64,000 nucleotides of DNA from Elusimicrobia bacterium HGW-Elusimicrobia-3 (GCA_002840355.1 PHAL01000012.1:1-64000), one strand, 5' to 3'; positions 39,833-49,615 are shown, counted from the stretch's first letter. The notes: generated by a model not told the origin, from the sequence alone. Translations and numbers: made by a program.

Positions 39833-41089
39833 CTAGTCGCCGCCCGCGGCCGCCTTCTTGCGCAGCCGGGCGTAGTTCTCCGGGGTGGCCTTGAACTTGA
39901 GCGCCACCCCCTCCTGGCCGTAATCCGCGGCTTTTACGAGGCAGGAGGAGTAGATCTCCTTGATCAGGCCTTTGGAGCCGACGGGGACGGTAAGTTCGTA
40001 CTCGCCCCAGCGCGCGGCCAGGGCCCGCTCGCAGGCGGCCAGCAGTTTGTCCACCCCCTGCCCGGTGAGGGCCGAGATGAAAAGGGGCCGCAGGCGCTCC
40101 GGGGCCCAGGCCGAGACGGCCGGGTTCTTGACCGCGTCGGCCTTGTTGAAAACGTGGATCACGGGGATGTCCTTGATGCCCAGCTCCTCGAGCGTGGCCT
40201 TCACGGCGTCGTGCTGCTGGCGCGCCTCTGGCGAGCTCAGGTCGTGCACGTGCAGGATGAGGTCGCTGTAGCGGATCTCCTCGAGCGTGGCGCGGAAAGC
40301 GGCTATGAGGTCGTGCGGCAGCTTCTGGATGAAGCCCACCGTGTCGGTGAACAGCGCCCAGCCTCCGGCCGGCAGGCGCACGCGCTTGGTGGTGGGGTCC
40401 AGCGTGGCGAACAGCTTGTCGTCGGCGTAGACCGCGCCGGGCTTGGCGGTGAGGCAGTTGAGCAGCGTGCTCTTGCCGGCGTTGGTGTAGCCCACCACCG
40501 AGATCTGGGGCATGGGCACCGAGTCGCGCCGGGCGCGCTGGGTCTGGCGTTCGCGGCGGATGGAATCTATCTCTCGCTCCAGCTCGGTGATCTTCACGCG
40601 CAGCTCGCGCTTGTCGTACTCCATCTTTTTCTCGCCGGAGCCGCGGCCGCCTATCATGCCGCGCTGCTGGTCCATGCTGCCGCCCTTGCCGCCCAGGCGC
40701 GACAGCGCGTAGTTGAAGCCGGCCAGCCGCGCCTGCAGCTTGCCCTCTCGCGTGCGGGCGCGCATGGCGAAAATGTCTATGATGAGCCGCGGCCGGTCGG
40801 CCACCTTCACGCCCAGGGCCTTCTCCAGGTTGCGGCCCTGGCCGGGGGTCAGCTCCTCGTCGAAGATCACCGCGCCGGCACCGAGCTCTTGTGCCAGGGC
40901 TTTGAGCTCCTCCACCTTGCCCGAGCCCACCAGCGTGGCCGGGTTCCAGGCCTGCAGGCGCACCAGGATCTTCCGCACCGGCTCAAGGCCGGCGGTCTCG
41001 GCCAGGCGCCAAAGTTCGTCGAGGGAGGTGCCGCCGGAGGGGCCAGGGCGGCCGTGCTTCAGTTCGGCCCCTATCAGTATGGTCTTCAT
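39833..41089 (-). CDS. hflX: GTPase HflX
   Basis: 418 residues. N-terminal HflX domain (AELKHGRPGPSGGTSLDELWRLAETAG and PATLVGSGKVEELKALAQELGAGAVIFDEELTPGQGRNLE), a Gly/Arg-rich linker (GGRGSGEKK) and a G domain with P-loop GYTNAGKSTLLN, DPTTKRV, DTVGFIQKLPHDLIAAF and NKAD. Rescues or splits stalled ribosomes under stress. Overlaps miaA by 4 bp. Confidence 0.96.
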   Translation of the reverse strand: MKTILIGAELKHGRPGPSGGTSLDELWRLAETAGLEPVRKILVRLQAWNPATLVGSGKVEELKALAQELGAGAVIFDEELTPGQGRNLEKALGVKVADRPRLIIDIFAMRARTREGKLQARLAGFNYALSRLGGKGGSMDQQRGMIGGRGSGEKKMEYDKRELRVKITELEREIDSIRRERQTQRARRDSVPMPQISVVGYTNAGKSTLLNCLTAKPGAVYADDKLFATLDPTTKRVRLPAGGWALFTDTVGFIQKLPHDLIAAFRATLEEIRYSDLILHVHDLSSPEARQQHDAVKATLEELGIKDIPVIHVFNKADAVKNPAVSAWAPERLRPLFISALTGQGVDKLLAACERALAARWGEYELTVPVGSKGLIKEIYSSCLVKAADYGQEGVALKFKATPENYARLRKKAAAGGD

Positions 41090-42048
41090 GAATTGATTAT
41101 CCTCTCCGCTATGGCGGCGGGGTCGTACTCGGTAAAACTTTTAAGCTCTATGAGCTGCGCGTTGCGGTAGCGCGCGAACCAGGTGTTCTGGCGCTTGGCG
41201 TAGGCCATCGAGGCCGAGACTATCTGCTTTATCGCGTCGGGCTTGCTCAGCCGGCCGGCCAGGTAGTCCAGCATCTGCGGGTAGCCCAGCGTCTTGAGAC
41301 CGGGGCAGTCTTCGGCGTAGCCGGCCTTCAGCAGTTCGCGCGTCTCGGCCGCCCATTCTTCGAAGCGCGTCACCGTGCGCAGCTTCACGCGCTCGGCCAG
41401 CAGCTCTTTGGCCCACTTCAGGAAAACGAACTTGCCCTCGTGCGCCGGCAGCGAGGTGAAGAACTTGCCGCTCCACACCTGCGAGGCGGGCTTGCCGGCC
41501 AGCTGGGTGATCTCTATGGCGCGCATCACGCGCTGGATATTGTTGACCGGGATCTTGGCCGCGGCCTCGGGGTCCATCGCGGCCAGCTGGGAGTGCAGGG
41601 CGGCGCGCCCGTCGGTCTCGGCCACGGCGGCCAGGCGCGCGCGCAGCTCCGGGTCGGCCGGCGGCAGGTCGTCGAGGCCGTTCCAGTAGGCCTGCACGTA
41701 CATGCCGGTGCCCCCCGCCATGAGGGGCACCTTGCCCCGCTGCCAGATCTCGGGGATCAGCCGCTTGACTTCCTTGACGAAGGAGCCGGCGTCCCAGGCG
41801 GAGCGCGGGTCGAGCGTATCCACCAGATGGTAGGGGATGCCTTCTACAAGGTAGGCGCGGCCGGCGGGCGAGTCCGCCCAGGCGCCGGCGGGCTTGGCGG
41901 TGCCGGCCTCCAGCAGCCGGTAGACCTGCTTGGAATCGGCCGAGATGATCTCGCCGCCCAGCTGACGGGCCAGCTGCAACGCTATCTCGGTCTTGCCGGA
42001 GGCGTTGGCCCCCATCAGGGTTATCGGTTTAAGCGGTTTCAGGGACAT
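41086..42048 (-). CDS. miaA: tRNA dimethylallyltransferase
   Basis: 320 residues. P-loop GANASGKTEIALQLA, SADSKQVYR, GGTGMYVQAYWNGL and RYRNAQ-type C-terminal region. Adds dimethylallyl to A37 of tRNAs reading U-starting codons; MiaB, encoded 550 bp upstream, then adds methylthio. The start follows a hairpin (42061-42089) and has no clear ribosome site. Confidence 0.96.
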   Translation of the reverse strand: MSLKPLKPITLMGANASGKTEIALQLARQLGGEIISADSKQVYRLLEAGTAKPAGAWADSPAGRAYLVEGIPYHLVDTLDPRSAWDAGSFVKEVKRLIPEIWQRGKVPLMAGGTGMYVQAYWNGLDDLPPADPELRARLAAVAETDGRAALHSQLAAMDPEAAAKIPVNNIQRVMRAIEITQLAGKPASQVWSGKFFTSLPAHEGKFVFLKWAKELLAERVKLRTVTRFEEWAAETRELLKAGYAEDCPGLKTLGYPQMLDYLAGRLSKPDAIKQIVSASMAYAKRQNTWFARYRNAQLIELKSFTEYDPAAIAERIINS

Positions 42049-42060
42049 CGTAAATTGAAA

Positions 42061-42089
42061 GCGGCCAGTAGGGTTCGCCTACCGGCCGC
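42061..42089 (-). terminator. Hairpin between pilZ and miaA genes
   Basis: GCGGCC and GTAGG pair with CCTAC and GGCCGC around a GTTCG loop, with one mismatch. T-run after it on the minus strand is short, so it may be a partial terminator. Confidence 0.5.
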
Positions 42090-42117
42090 CTGCTAGCTTA
42101 TCGTCCGGCCAGCCTGA

Positions 42118-42600
42118 TCACTTCTTCTTGAACAGCGGCTCGTCCTTCTGCGGCTTGTTGCACAGGCCGTGGGCGCGGCAGGTTTCCACGCACACCTCGG
42201 GCAGCTTCAGCTCGTAGCGGGTGTCGCAGTCGGTATAGTCTTCGGCCATCTCGTTGATGCGCTTGCGGTCGTCGTGGCTGATGTGGGAGAAAGAGATGCC
42301 GTTCATGAACACGCCGCCCTTGTCTTTTACCCAGGAGATCTTGCCGGTCACCGGTATCTCCTTGACGCCGTTGAGCTTGAGCATGATGTTGAGCTCTTTG
42401 GTGTGGGGCGGGGCCATGAAGGTGATCAGGCGCATGCCGCCGGCCGAGAGGTCGGCCAGGATGGCGGGCTGGGGCACGGCCTTGCCGTGCGCGTCCTGCG
42501 CGTAAAATTCTATCTCCACGGGCTCCAGGATGCCGTGCAGAATGGGCAGGCGCACGTGCTCGCGTCTTTCCTTGAGAACCTTGCTGGTTTTTTTGGTCAT
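42118..42600 (-). CDS. PilZ domain protein with Cys-rich tail
   Basis: 160 residues. PilZ c-di-GMP binding motifs are complete: RREHVR (R13 and R17) and DLSAGG (D50, S52, G55), so a cyclic-di-GMP effector is likely. The last 35 residues hold four Cys (C-x8-C etc. in DCDTRYELKLPEVCVETCRAHGLC) of unknown use, possibly a metal site. Sits between miaB (4-bp overlap) and miaA, an association with no obvious logic; may link to the type IV pilus genes elsewhere. Confidence 0.9.
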   Translation of the reverse strand: MTKKTSKVLKERREHVRLPILHGILEPVEIEFYAQDAHGKAVPQPAILADLSAGGMRLITFMAPPHTKELNIMLKLNGVKEIPVTGKISWVKDKGGVFMNGISFSHISHDDRKRINEMAEDYTDCDTRYELKLPEVCVETCRAHGLCNKPQKDEPLFKKK

Positions 42601-43850
42601 ATTAGTTTCCCGTTCAAAGTATTTTTGGCCGCGCCCGTCACCAGTACCTTAGCGGTACTGCCGGGCGCCCCGCCTGCCTTCACTCTCACGGCGAAATTGC
42701 CGGAGGCGCGGCCGTACGTTTGCGTCTCGAAAAGAACTTCTTCTATTTTACCAATTCTTTCGTTCAATACAAGCCGCGAATTTTCCTTCACGGCCGCCAG
42801 CAGTTTCTCCAGGCGGGCCTCCATTTCGGCCTCGCCTATAGTAGCGGCCATTTCGGGCTTGTCCGAGCGCGGCGAGTACTTGAAGCAGTAGGCCAGCGAG
42901 AACCGCCCCTCGCGCACCAGCGCCAGCGTATCTTCGAAATCTTGCTCGGTCTCGCCCGGGTAGCCCACTATGAAATCGGTGGAGACGGCCAGGCCCGGCG
43001 CGGCCGCCCGCAGGCGGCCTATCAGGTCCAGGTAAGCCCTCCGCGTGTAGCCGCGGCGCATCAGACCCAGTATGCGGTCGGAGCCGCTCTGCACCGGCAG
43101 GTGTATGTAGCGGGCCAGGCGCGGCTCGGCCGCCAGCAGCCTGGTGAACCCCTCGTCGAAATAGAGCGGGTGCGGGCTCATGAAGCGCAGCCGCCGCAGC
43201 CCCGGCAATGCCAGCACTTCCTTTAAGAGTTCGGCGAACGTGGTCTGGCCGTGCTTGTAGGAATTGACGGTCTGGCCCAGCAGCACTATCTCTTTGGCGC
43301 CGGCGGCTATCTTGTCCGCGGCGTCTTTGAGCACCGCGGCCGGCGACAGGAACACGGCCGGCCCGCGCACGGCCGGCACTATGCAGTAGGAACATTTCAG
43401 CGAGCAGCCGCGCATGATGGTGACATAGGCGGTCTGCGGCGAGCGGAACAGGTTCTGGTGGGCGGTCTCGCTTTCGGGCGTGGGGCCCAGCTGCGCCACC
43501 AGCGCGTCCTCGAAGCTCTCTATAGCCTTGGCCCCCACCACTTCGTCCACGAAGGGGAAGCGCCCCTTGAGGTTCTTCCCCCCCAGCTTCTGGGCGGCGC
43601 AGCCCACCACGAAGATCTTGCCGTCCGCGTGTTTCTCTTTCCACACGCGCAGCCGGCCTATCTGCGAGATGGCCTTATCCTCGGCGCGCTGCCGCACGGT
43701 GCAGGTGTTCACCACCACCGCGTCGGCCTTCTTCAGGTCGTCCGTGAGCGAGTAGCCGCGCCGGCGAAAAGCCGCCGCGATCCCCTCGGAATCCGCCTCG
43801 TTCATCTGGCAGCCGAAAGTAATAATGTGTACTTTCTTGGTGGTAGGCAC
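42597..43850 (-). CDS. miaB: tRNA-2-methylthio-N6-dimethylallyladenosine synthase
   Basis: 417 residues from GTG. UPF0004 domain (FGCQMNEADSEGI, VVNTCTVRQRAEDKA) with three Cys for the auxiliary 4Fe-4S cluster, radical-SAM RGCSLKCSYCIVPAVRG (CX3CX2C), and a C-terminal TRAM-like domain. No ribosome site; TAAAAT is exactly 6 nt upstream of the GTG. Functions after MiaA, encoded downstream. Confidence 0.96.
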   Translation of the reverse strand: MPTTKKVHIITFGCQMNEADSEGIAAAFRRRGYSLTDDLKKADAVVVNTCTVRQRAEDKAISQIGRLRVWKEKHADGKIFVVGCAAQKLGGKNLKGRFPFVDEVVGAKAIESFEDALVAQLGPTPESETAHQNLFRSPQTAYVTIMRGCSLKCSYCIVPAVRGPAVFLSPAAVLKDAADKIAAGAKEIVLLGQTVNSYKHGQTTFAELLKEVLALPGLRRLRFMSPHPLYFDEGFTRLLAAEPRLARYIHLPVQSGSDRILGLMRRGYTRRAYLDLIGRLRAAAPGLAVSTDFIVGYPGETEQDFEDTLALVREGRFSLAYCFKYSPRSDKPEMAATIGEAEMEARLEKLLAAVKENSRLVLNERIGKIEEVLFETQTYGRASGNFAVRVKAGGAPGSTAKVLVTGAAKNTLNGKLI

Positions 43851-43862
43851 AGGTATATTTTA
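43850..43862 (-). promoter_or_regulatory. -10 element 6 nt before the miaB GTG
   Basis: TAAAAT, then ATACCT, then GTG on the minus strand, without Shine-Dalgarno; probable leaderless transcript. Confidence 0.45.
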
Positions 43863-43885
43863 CCTTTTAAGAGGAAGGGGCCGGT

Positions 43886-44308
43886 CTACTTGAAGCCGTT
43901 TACCGGGTAGAGGTCTGAGACCGTGATCTTAAGAAGCGCGCTGGCTGGAGAGCGCGCGAATTCCGCCAGCTCGGGATGCCTGGCTTTGTACAGCTCAAGA
44001 GCTATACCGCGTTCCTCGCCCGACAATTCCCGGGCCGTCCCGGTTATGGTGACGGCCGCTGAGCGGCTGAAATCGGCCTGCCCGCCGGGCCGGTCGTCTA
44101 TAAGCAGGGCCACGCGGCTTTCTGCTTCGAGGTTGGCCCATTTACGGGTGTTGCGCGAGGTGACAAAATAAAATGAGCGCCGGTCCGCGCTGGCCGCGAA
44201 GGCGACCAGGCTTAAATAAGGGCCGGCGGCGCCGCTGGTGGCCAGCACCGCCAGGCGCTGGCCGGAAACCAGCCGCTCCAGCGTGCTGCCGCTTTCGATC
44301 GCGCTCAC
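43886..44308 (-). CDS. Pyridoxamine 5'-phosphate oxidase-like FMN-binding protein
   Basis: 140 residues of the split-barrel flavin-binding fold: LVSGQRLAVLATSGAAGPYLSLVAFAASADRRSFYFVTSRNTRKWANLEAESRVALLIDD. The catalytic substrate is unknown; the family includes general FMN-dependent oxidoreductases and haem-utilising proteins. Overlaps ndk by 4 bp. Confidence 0.88.
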   Translation of the reverse strand: MSAIESGSTLERLVSGQRLAVLATSGAAGPYLSLVAFAASADRRSFYFVTSRNTRKWANLEAESRVALLIDDRPGGQADFSRSAAVTITGTARELSGEERGIALELYKARHPELAEFARSPASALLKITVSDLYPVNGFK

Positions 44309-44850
44309 TTATACTCCTCCGGCCAGGGGCCGGTGCGGGTCTTGGGGCCGCCGGGGTCGGCCCAGGCCAGGCGCCCGTCTTGCTCCACGGTCGGGAACAG
44401 GGGCACGGTTATTTCTTCCGGGTGGAACCAGAGCTTGATCTCGCGCTCGCCCTCTATGGGGTCGGAGGAGACGTGCACCACGTTCTCGAAGACGCCTTTA
44501 GTGGTGACGCGGCCGAAGCTGCCGCGGATGGAGCGGTAGTCGGCCTCCTCCGGGTTGGTGGCGCCGGCTATGGCGCGGGCCCGCTTCACCGCGCCCTCGC
44601 CGGTGTAGGCGAAGGCCAGCACGGTGTCCTGGCCGGCGTAGAGCTTGCCGGTGATGAAGTTGATGAGCTCTTCAAAGAAAGGCTTTTCCCTGAGGTGGTG
44701 GTAATGGGTGGCGGCCAGGTCATGGCTGACCTTGGCCAGGCGCGCGCCCACAAGCTTCAGGTCCGTTTCTTCGAAGCGCCGCAGCACGTGGCCGGCGAGG
44801 CCCTTCACCATGCCGTCGGGTTTGATGATCAGCAGTATGGATTCGGTCAT
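44305..44850 (-). CDS. ndk: Nucleoside diphosphate kinase with C-terminal extension
   Basis: 181 residues; the classic fold occupies 1-150. KPDGMVKGLAGHVLRRFE, and the active-site His in ENVVHVSSDPIEGEREIKLWF (usually NVIHGSDSVESA). The usual HGSDS-type loop is altered to HVSSD and the tail of 30 residues is extra, so activity is likely but not certain. A TAAAAT 6 nt before the start and no ribosome site suggest a leaderless transcript. Confidence 0.85.
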   Translation of the reverse strand: MTESILLIIKPDGMVKGLAGHVLRRFEETDLKLVGARLAKVSHDLAATHYHHLREKPFFEELINFITGKLYAGQDTVLAFAYTGEGAVKRARAIAGATNPEEADYRSIRGSFGRVTTKGVFENVVHVSSDPIEGEREIKLWFHPEEITVPLFPTVEQDGRLAWADPGGPKTRTGPWPEEYK

Positions 44851-44863
44851 GTTTGTATTTTAC
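44850..44863 (-). promoter_or_regulatory. -10 element 6 nt before the ndk start
   Basis: TAAAAT, then ACAAAC, then ATG on the minus strand. Confidence 0.45.
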
Positions 44864-44915
44864 TTTTTTAGGGCAGGGCTGCGTTCCCGCGGCGGGCTCT
44901 GCCTTCCCGGCTAAA

Positions 44916-45347
44916 TTACGCCCGGGTCCTAATGCGGGTTATGTGTATGGTGACGGCGGCGCCTACCAGCGCGAGGGCCGCCGCCAGCCAGGGCCGCGCC
45001 GGCCAGGCCCAGACCATTGAAGCACCCAGGGTGAGCCAAAGCAGGGAAATCGTTGTGACTTTTAACGGCAGGGGCAGGCCTTCGCCGCTCCTGTAGCGGC
45101 GCAGATATTCCCCGAAGAGGCGGTTGCCGTGCAGCCAGGCGTAGAGCCGCGGCGAGCTGCGCGCGAAGCACCAGGCCGCCAGCAGTAGGAAAGGCGTGGT
45201 GGGCAGCACCGGCAGCAGTATGCCCAGCAGCGCCAGGACCGTGAAGAAAAGGCCCGCCGCCTTCAGCAGCGTACGTCGGGGCCGGCCCCCCTCCGGGAGA
45301 GGGGCCGGTTCCGGCGGGAGGACTGGGTTGCGCGGTCTGGTGTTCAA
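44916..45347 (-). CDS. YbaN/DUF454-family inner-membrane protein
   Basis: 143 residues. Two to four hydrophobic helices and the family signature LGILLPVLPTTPFLLLAAWCFARSSPRLYAWLHGNRLFGEYLRRYRSGEGLPL. Function unknown. Located downstream of catalase. Confidence 0.9.
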   Translation of the reverse strand: MNTRPRNPVLPPEPAPLPEGGRPRRTLLKAAGLFFTVLALLGILLPVLPTTPFLLLAAWCFARSSPRLYAWLHGNRLFGEYLRRYRSGEGLPLPLKVTTISLLWLTLGASMVWAWPARPWLAAALALVGAAVTIHITRIRTRA

Positions 45348-45361
45348 CGGCTGGCTCTCCC

Positions 45362-46822
45362 TTATTTCGTTACGGCTTCTTTTACCGGCAGGCCCAGGGC
45401 CCTGGCCACGCCCTCGCCATAGGCGGGGTCGGCTTTATAGCAGTTGCCGATGTGGCGCAGTTTTATTTCTTTCGGGGCGTCGCCCATGGCGCGGGCGGTG
45501 TTCTCGAAGAGTACCTGCTGCTGCGCGGCCGGCATCAGGCGGAACAACTTGCCGGGCTGGATGAAGTTGTCGTCCTCCTGCGCCCAGTGGTCGGCGGCAC
45601 CTTCCAGTTTGAGCGGCGGCTCGGCGAAGCCGGGCTGCTGCGCCCATTCGCCGTAGCTGTTGGGCTCGTAGCCCAGCGTGCCGCCGTGGTTGCCGTCGGT
45701 GCGCATAGCCCCGTCGCGGTGGTAAGAGTTGAACGGGCAGCGCGGCTTGTTGACCGGGATCTGGTGGTGGTTGACCCCCAGGCGGTAGCGCTGGGCGTCG
45801 CCGTAGGAGAACAGCCGCCCCTGCAGCATCTTGTCCGGCGAGAAGCCTATGCCGGGCACTATGCTGGCCGGGTTGAAGGCCGCCTGTTCCACGTCGGAGA
45901 AGTAGTTCTCAGGGTTGCGGTTGAGTTCCATCACGCCCACTTCCTGCAGCGGGGCGTCCTTGTGGTACCACACCCTTGTCAGGTCGAACGGGTTGTAGGG
46001 CAGTTTGGCCGCGGCCTCTTCGGTCATCACCTGTATGTACATGGTCCACTTCGGGTAGTCTTTCCTTTCGATGGCGTCGAAGAGATCGCGCTGGTTGCTG
46101 TCCCTGTCCTTGCCTATCAGGGCTTCGGCTTCCTGGTCCGTAATGTTCTTTATGCCCTGCTGGGTCTTAAGGATGAACTTGACCCAGCACCTTTCGTTCT
46201 TCGCGTTGATAAGGCTGAAGGTATGGCTGCCGAAGCCGTGCATGTGCCGGTAGGAATACGGGATGCCGCGGTCGCTCATGGTGATGGTCACCTGGTGCAG
46301 CGCTTCGGGCAGCGAGCTCCAGAAGTCCCAGTTGTTCCTGGCGCTGCGCAGGTTGGTTTTGGGGTCGCGCTTTATGGCGTGGTTGAGGTCCGGGAATTTC
46401 AGCGGGTCGCGCATGAAGAACACCGGCGTATTGTTGCCCACCAGGTCCCAGTTGCCCTCCTCGGTGTAGAACTTCAGGGCGAAGCCGCGTATATCGCGTT
46501 CCGCGTCCGCCCCTCCGCGCTCCGCCGCGACAATGGAAAAGCGGGCGAACATCTCGGTCTGTTTGCCCACCTTGGAGAAGATGGCGGCCCTGGTGTATTT
46601 GGTTATGTCTTTGGTGACCGTGAAGGTGCCGAAGGCGCCCGAGCCCTTGGCGTGCATGCGGCGCTCCGGTATCACTTCCCGGTCGAAATGCGCGAGCTTC
46701 TCGAGATACCAGACGTCCTGCATCAGCATGGGCCCGCGCGCCCCGGCGGTCAGGCTGTTCTGATTGTCCGGTACAGGCGCGCCGGTCACCGAAGTCAGTT
46801 TGTTGACTTTCTTTTCTTTCAT
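45362..46822 (-). CDS. katA: Monofunctional haem catalase (clade 3, small-subunit type)
   Basis: 486 residues. [12 protein letters not shown] distal haem pocket with His57, [45 protein letters not shown], and the proximal Tyr in [24 protein letters not shown]. Decomposes hydrogen peroxide. No PerR-like box is visible upstream, so it is not obviously part of the perR regulon. Start at 46822 with a poly-G ribosome site. Confidence 0.98.
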   Translation of the reverse strand: MKEKKVNKLTSVTGAPVPDNQNSLTAGARGPMLMQDVWYLEKLAHFDREVIPERRMHAKGSGAFGTFTVTKDITKYTRAAIFSKVGKQTEMFARFSIVAAERGGADAERDIRGFALKFYTEEGNWDLVGNNTPVFFMRDPLKFPDLNHAIKRDPKTNLRSARNNWDFWSSLPEALHQVTITMSDRGIPYSYRHMHGFGSHTFSLINAKNERCWVKFILKTQQGIKNITDQEAEALIGKDRDSNQRDLFDAIERKDYPKWTMYIQVMTEEAAAKLPYNPFDLTRVWYHKDAPLQEVGVMELNRNPENYFSDVEQAAFNPASIVPGIGFSPDKMLQGRLFSYGDAQRYRLGVNHHQIPVNKPRCPFNSYHRDGAMRTDGNHGGTLGYEPNSYGEWAQQPGFAEPPLKLEGAADHWAQEDDNFIQPGKLFRLMPAAQQQVLFENTARAMGDAPKEIKLRHIGNCYKADPAYGEGVARALGLPVKEAVTK

Positions 46823-46927
46823 ATCCCCCCCCCCTTACTTATCCTTCTTCCCTATTATCACCAAATGGAGGGAGGGTTTCAAGTGCTTCCTGGCGCCAGC
46901 CGGCTTTCGGCGCGGCGGGACAACGCC

Positions 46928-48829
46928 CTAATGGGTTTCCAGCTTGAAGCCCAACTTGTACCAGACCGGGCAGAGGGCCAGGCCCAGCGCCAGGTTGCCG
47001 GTTATCCAGACCGCCGGCCAGGGGCAGAAGGCCGGGGGCGGGCTGCCCACCAGCGCTGAGCCGGCCCCGACGAGCAGGCAGAACACCGAGACGCCGGCGG
47101 CGCCCACGGCGCCGGCAGAGAGCAGCAGCCGGCGGGCGCCGTTGTGCGTGTGGTCGCCGCACTCCACGGCGATCTTGTGCCAGAAGCCCTTGGGGCGGAC
47201 TAACTTGTAGAAGCCGTGCAGGTGCTTCCTGTCTTCGGGGCCGAAGTAAAAGATGGCCGCCAGGGAAGCCGTCAGGGAGAGGCCGGCCATGATCAGCAGG
47301 CGCAGGGCCGGGTCCGGGACGTAGAGCAGCAGCGGCAGCGCGGCCAGGGCCGAGACCGTTATGGCCGCGATCTCCGACCAGGCGTTGACGCGCCACCAGA
47401 GCCAGCGCAGGATGAGTATGGGCCCCATGCCCGCGCCCAGCAGCAGGCTGGCCTGCCAGGCCTGGTTGATCGACGAGAGCCTGGTCATGATCACCAGGGC
47501 GATGCCGATGAGCATCACGTTGGAGCCGCGCGCCACCCAGACCAGCGCCTTGCCGGAGGGCTCTTTCTTCAGCCAGGCCTGGCAGACCAGGCGCTTGAAG
47601 ATGTCGTTGGCCCAGTACGACGAGCCCCAGTTTATGTGCGTGTCCACCGTGGAGGCCAGCGCCGCCAGCATGCCCGTGATCATCAGGCCCTTTATCCCGG
47701 CGGGCAGCAGCTCGGCCATGCCGCGCACGTAGACGCCTTCCCGGTCGGCCTGCAGCAGGTCCCCGGCGAGGTTGGCGGCCGGCGGGAACAGCACCAGCAG
47801 GCCCAGGCCGAGCGGCAGCCATAGCAGGCTGCGCAGCAACACCTGCGTGCCGGTAAAGACCAGCGCCGCGGTCTTGGCCTGGCGCTCGTCGCGGCAGGCC
47901 ATGGAGCGCTGGGCCAGGTAGCCGGTGCCGTCCGAGTTGAGCTGTATGAGCCACTGCAGGGCGAACAGCGCCAGCAGCGGGAAGGTGGCGCTGTAGGCGC
48001 GGTCGGGCGTGAAGGCCAGTATCTGCGAGGGGCTTATGCCCCCCAGCGTGCCCGCCGCGGCTATGTTCTGCAGCCCGGCGTGTATGCCGCTTACCCCGCC
48101 CGCCTTGACGAAGACTATGCCGGCGAACAGCAGCGTGGCGCCCAGCATGATGAAGACCTGCACCACGTCGGTGTCCACCACGCTGCGCAGGCCGCCGGTG
48201 GCGGAATAGAAGGTGGTGACCAGCAGGATGGCCAGTACCGAGATGAGGTTGTTGGCCGAAAGCGTGACGGCCAGGCCCGTGCCGGCCGCGGCCGAGGAGA
48301 GGTTGACGCCGACGGCCTGCACCAGGGCGGTGAAGGGGCCGAACAGCCAGACGGGCAGCCACTCGTTCCACGGCAGGAAGGGCTCGGCGATGCGCGAGGC
48401 CGCGAAGAAGACCCAGGCCAGCACCACGCAGTTGAAGACCGTGCCGAAATAGAGCGCCTTGAACCCGCGCAGCGCCAGCGCCCGGCCGCCGCCGTAGCGC
48501 AGTTCGGTGAGCTCGGCGTCGGTTATCACGCCGGCGCGCCGCCAGTGGGAGGACAGCACGAAGCCCATCAGCAGGAAGGCCAGCGCGTAGATCCACATCT
48601 GCCACAGCGCGAAGATGCCCGAGACCGCGATGATGCCGGTGACCAGCAGCGGCGTGTCGGCCGCGAACTGCGTGGCGGCCATGCTCAGGCCCGCCTTCCA
48701 GCCGGGCAGCGAGCGGCCGGCCAGGAAGTATTCTTCCAGGTTTTTGGAAGCGGCGTCCTTGTTGCGCAAACCGGAATAGATGGAATAGGCTATGAAAGCC
48801 AGGATTATAATTATGTCGATGCCAGCCAT
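46928..48829 (-). CDS. Sodium:solute symporter family transporter
   Basis: 633 residues from the ATG at 48829 (AAGGAGG ribosome site), about 13-15 transmembrane helices. SSS-family blocks: FLAGRSLPGWKAGLSMAATQFAADTPLLVTG, TLSANNLISVLAILLVTTFYSATGGLRSVVDTDVVQVF, and GLMITGMLAALASTVDTHINWGSSYWANDIF. The Na+ site residues S/T in the last block are present. Length is above the typical 500, with extra helices at the C-terminus. Substrate (sugar, organic acid, or other) cannot be told. Confidence 0.9.
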   Translation of the reverse strand: MAGIDIIIILAFIAYSIYSGLRNKDAASKNLEEYFLAGRSLPGWKAGLSMAATQFAADTPLLVTGIIAVSGIFALWQMWIYALAFLLMGFVLSSHWRRAGVITDAELTELRYGGGRALALRGFKALYFGTVFNCVVLAWVFFAASRIAEPFLPWNEWLPVWLFGPFTALVQAVGVNLSSAAAGTGLAVTLSANNLISVLAILLVTTFYSATGGLRSVVDTDVVQVFIMLGATLLFAGIVFVKAGGVSGIHAGLQNIAAAGTLGGISPSQILAFTPDRAYSATFPLLALFALQWLIQLNSDGTGYLAQRSMACRDERQAKTAALVFTGTQVLLRSLLWLPLGLGLLVLFPPAANLAGDLLQADREGVYVRGMAELLPAGIKGLMITGMLAALASTVDTHINWGSSYWANDIFKRLVCQAWLKKEPSGKALVWVARGSNVMLIGIALVIMTRLSSINQAWQASLLLGAGMGPILILRWLWWRVNAWSEIAAITVSALAALPLLLYVPDPALRLLIMAGLSLTASLAAIFYFGPEDRKHLHGFYKLVRPKGFWHKIAVECGDHTHNGARRLLLSAGAVGAAGVSVFCLLVGAGSALVGSPPPAFCPWPAVWITGNLALGLALCPVWYKLGFKLETH

Positions 48830-48891
48830 TGAGCCTCCTTGTCCTGACCGCGCGGCGAAGAATAAATTATGCCGCACTATGGCGGCGAAAA

Positions 48892-49605
48892 TCAAGCCTT
48901 GCGCGGGTCCCGGACCAGCGCCGCGCTGCGCGAGCAGACGGCGTCTATTTTAAGTTTATAGTTCCTGTCGCAATGCAGGTGCACGTCGGCCCAGTTGCGG
49001 CTTTGGGCGCCGTAGGCCTTGAACTCCAGCAGGTTGCTGCGCACGTAGGTGGTGAGGGCCTTCCTGACCGAATAGCCGCGCTTGACGATATCGCGGCCTA
49101 TGCGCGTGCGCAGCTGGGTCCACCAGTGGGAGTCTATGAAGACGGAGAAATCCACCAGCTCGTAAAAATCCGGGTAGGTGGCTATCTCGCCTTCGGCGAT
49201 CACGAACCTGGCCGGGGCGAAAGGCTCCGTCTGCGCGGCCTGGCCGCTCTTGCGGCAGTAGACCGGCTTGTCTACGCTTTCGCCGTGTTTGAGCCGGCGC
49301 AGCTGGTCCTTGAGCAGCGCCATCTCATTGGCCTCGGGATGCGGCCCCTGGAGTCTTTTAATGGCGCGCGCCGCGCGGGAGGTCTTGTAATCGTCGAGTT
49401 TCAGCACCCGCGCGTCAGGCAGCGCGCCCGCCAGCCTGGCGGCGAAGGTGGTCTTGCCGGTGCCGCCGGGGCCGCCCACGGCTATCAGTACGGGCTGCTT
49501 TCTCCCGGCGAACTTCTCGAGCAGCGCCCCCGCCAGCAGCAGGTGCGGCGCGGCGGCGCGGCTGACCTTGTCCAGTTTTACGTGCAGCCTGTAATGTCTT
49601 TTCAT
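48892..49605 (-). CDS. Uridine kinase-like P-loop kinase
   Basis: 237 residues. P-loop GGPGGTGKTTFAARL, then VLKLDDYKTSRA (the DxY/Asp of uridine kinases), and RDIVKRGYSVRKALTTYV near the base-binding lid. Resembles uridine/phosphoribulokinase kin; phosphorylates an unknown small substrate. Upstream of dksA-like and ABC-F genes with 11-bp gaps. Confidence 0.75.
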   Translation of the reverse strand: MKRHYRLHVKLDKVSRAAAPHLLLAGALLEKFAGRKQPVLIAVGGPGGTGKTTFAARLAGALPDARVLKLDDYKTSRAARAIKRLQGPHPEANEMALLKDQLRRLKHGESVDKPVYCRKSGQAAQTEPFAPARFVIAEGEIATYPDFYELVDFSVFIDSHWWTQLRTRIGRDIVKRGYSVRKALTTYVRSNLLEFKAYGAQSRNWADVHLHCDRNYKLKIDAVCSRSAALVRDPRKA

Positions 49606-49615
49606 CCGGGCGGAT

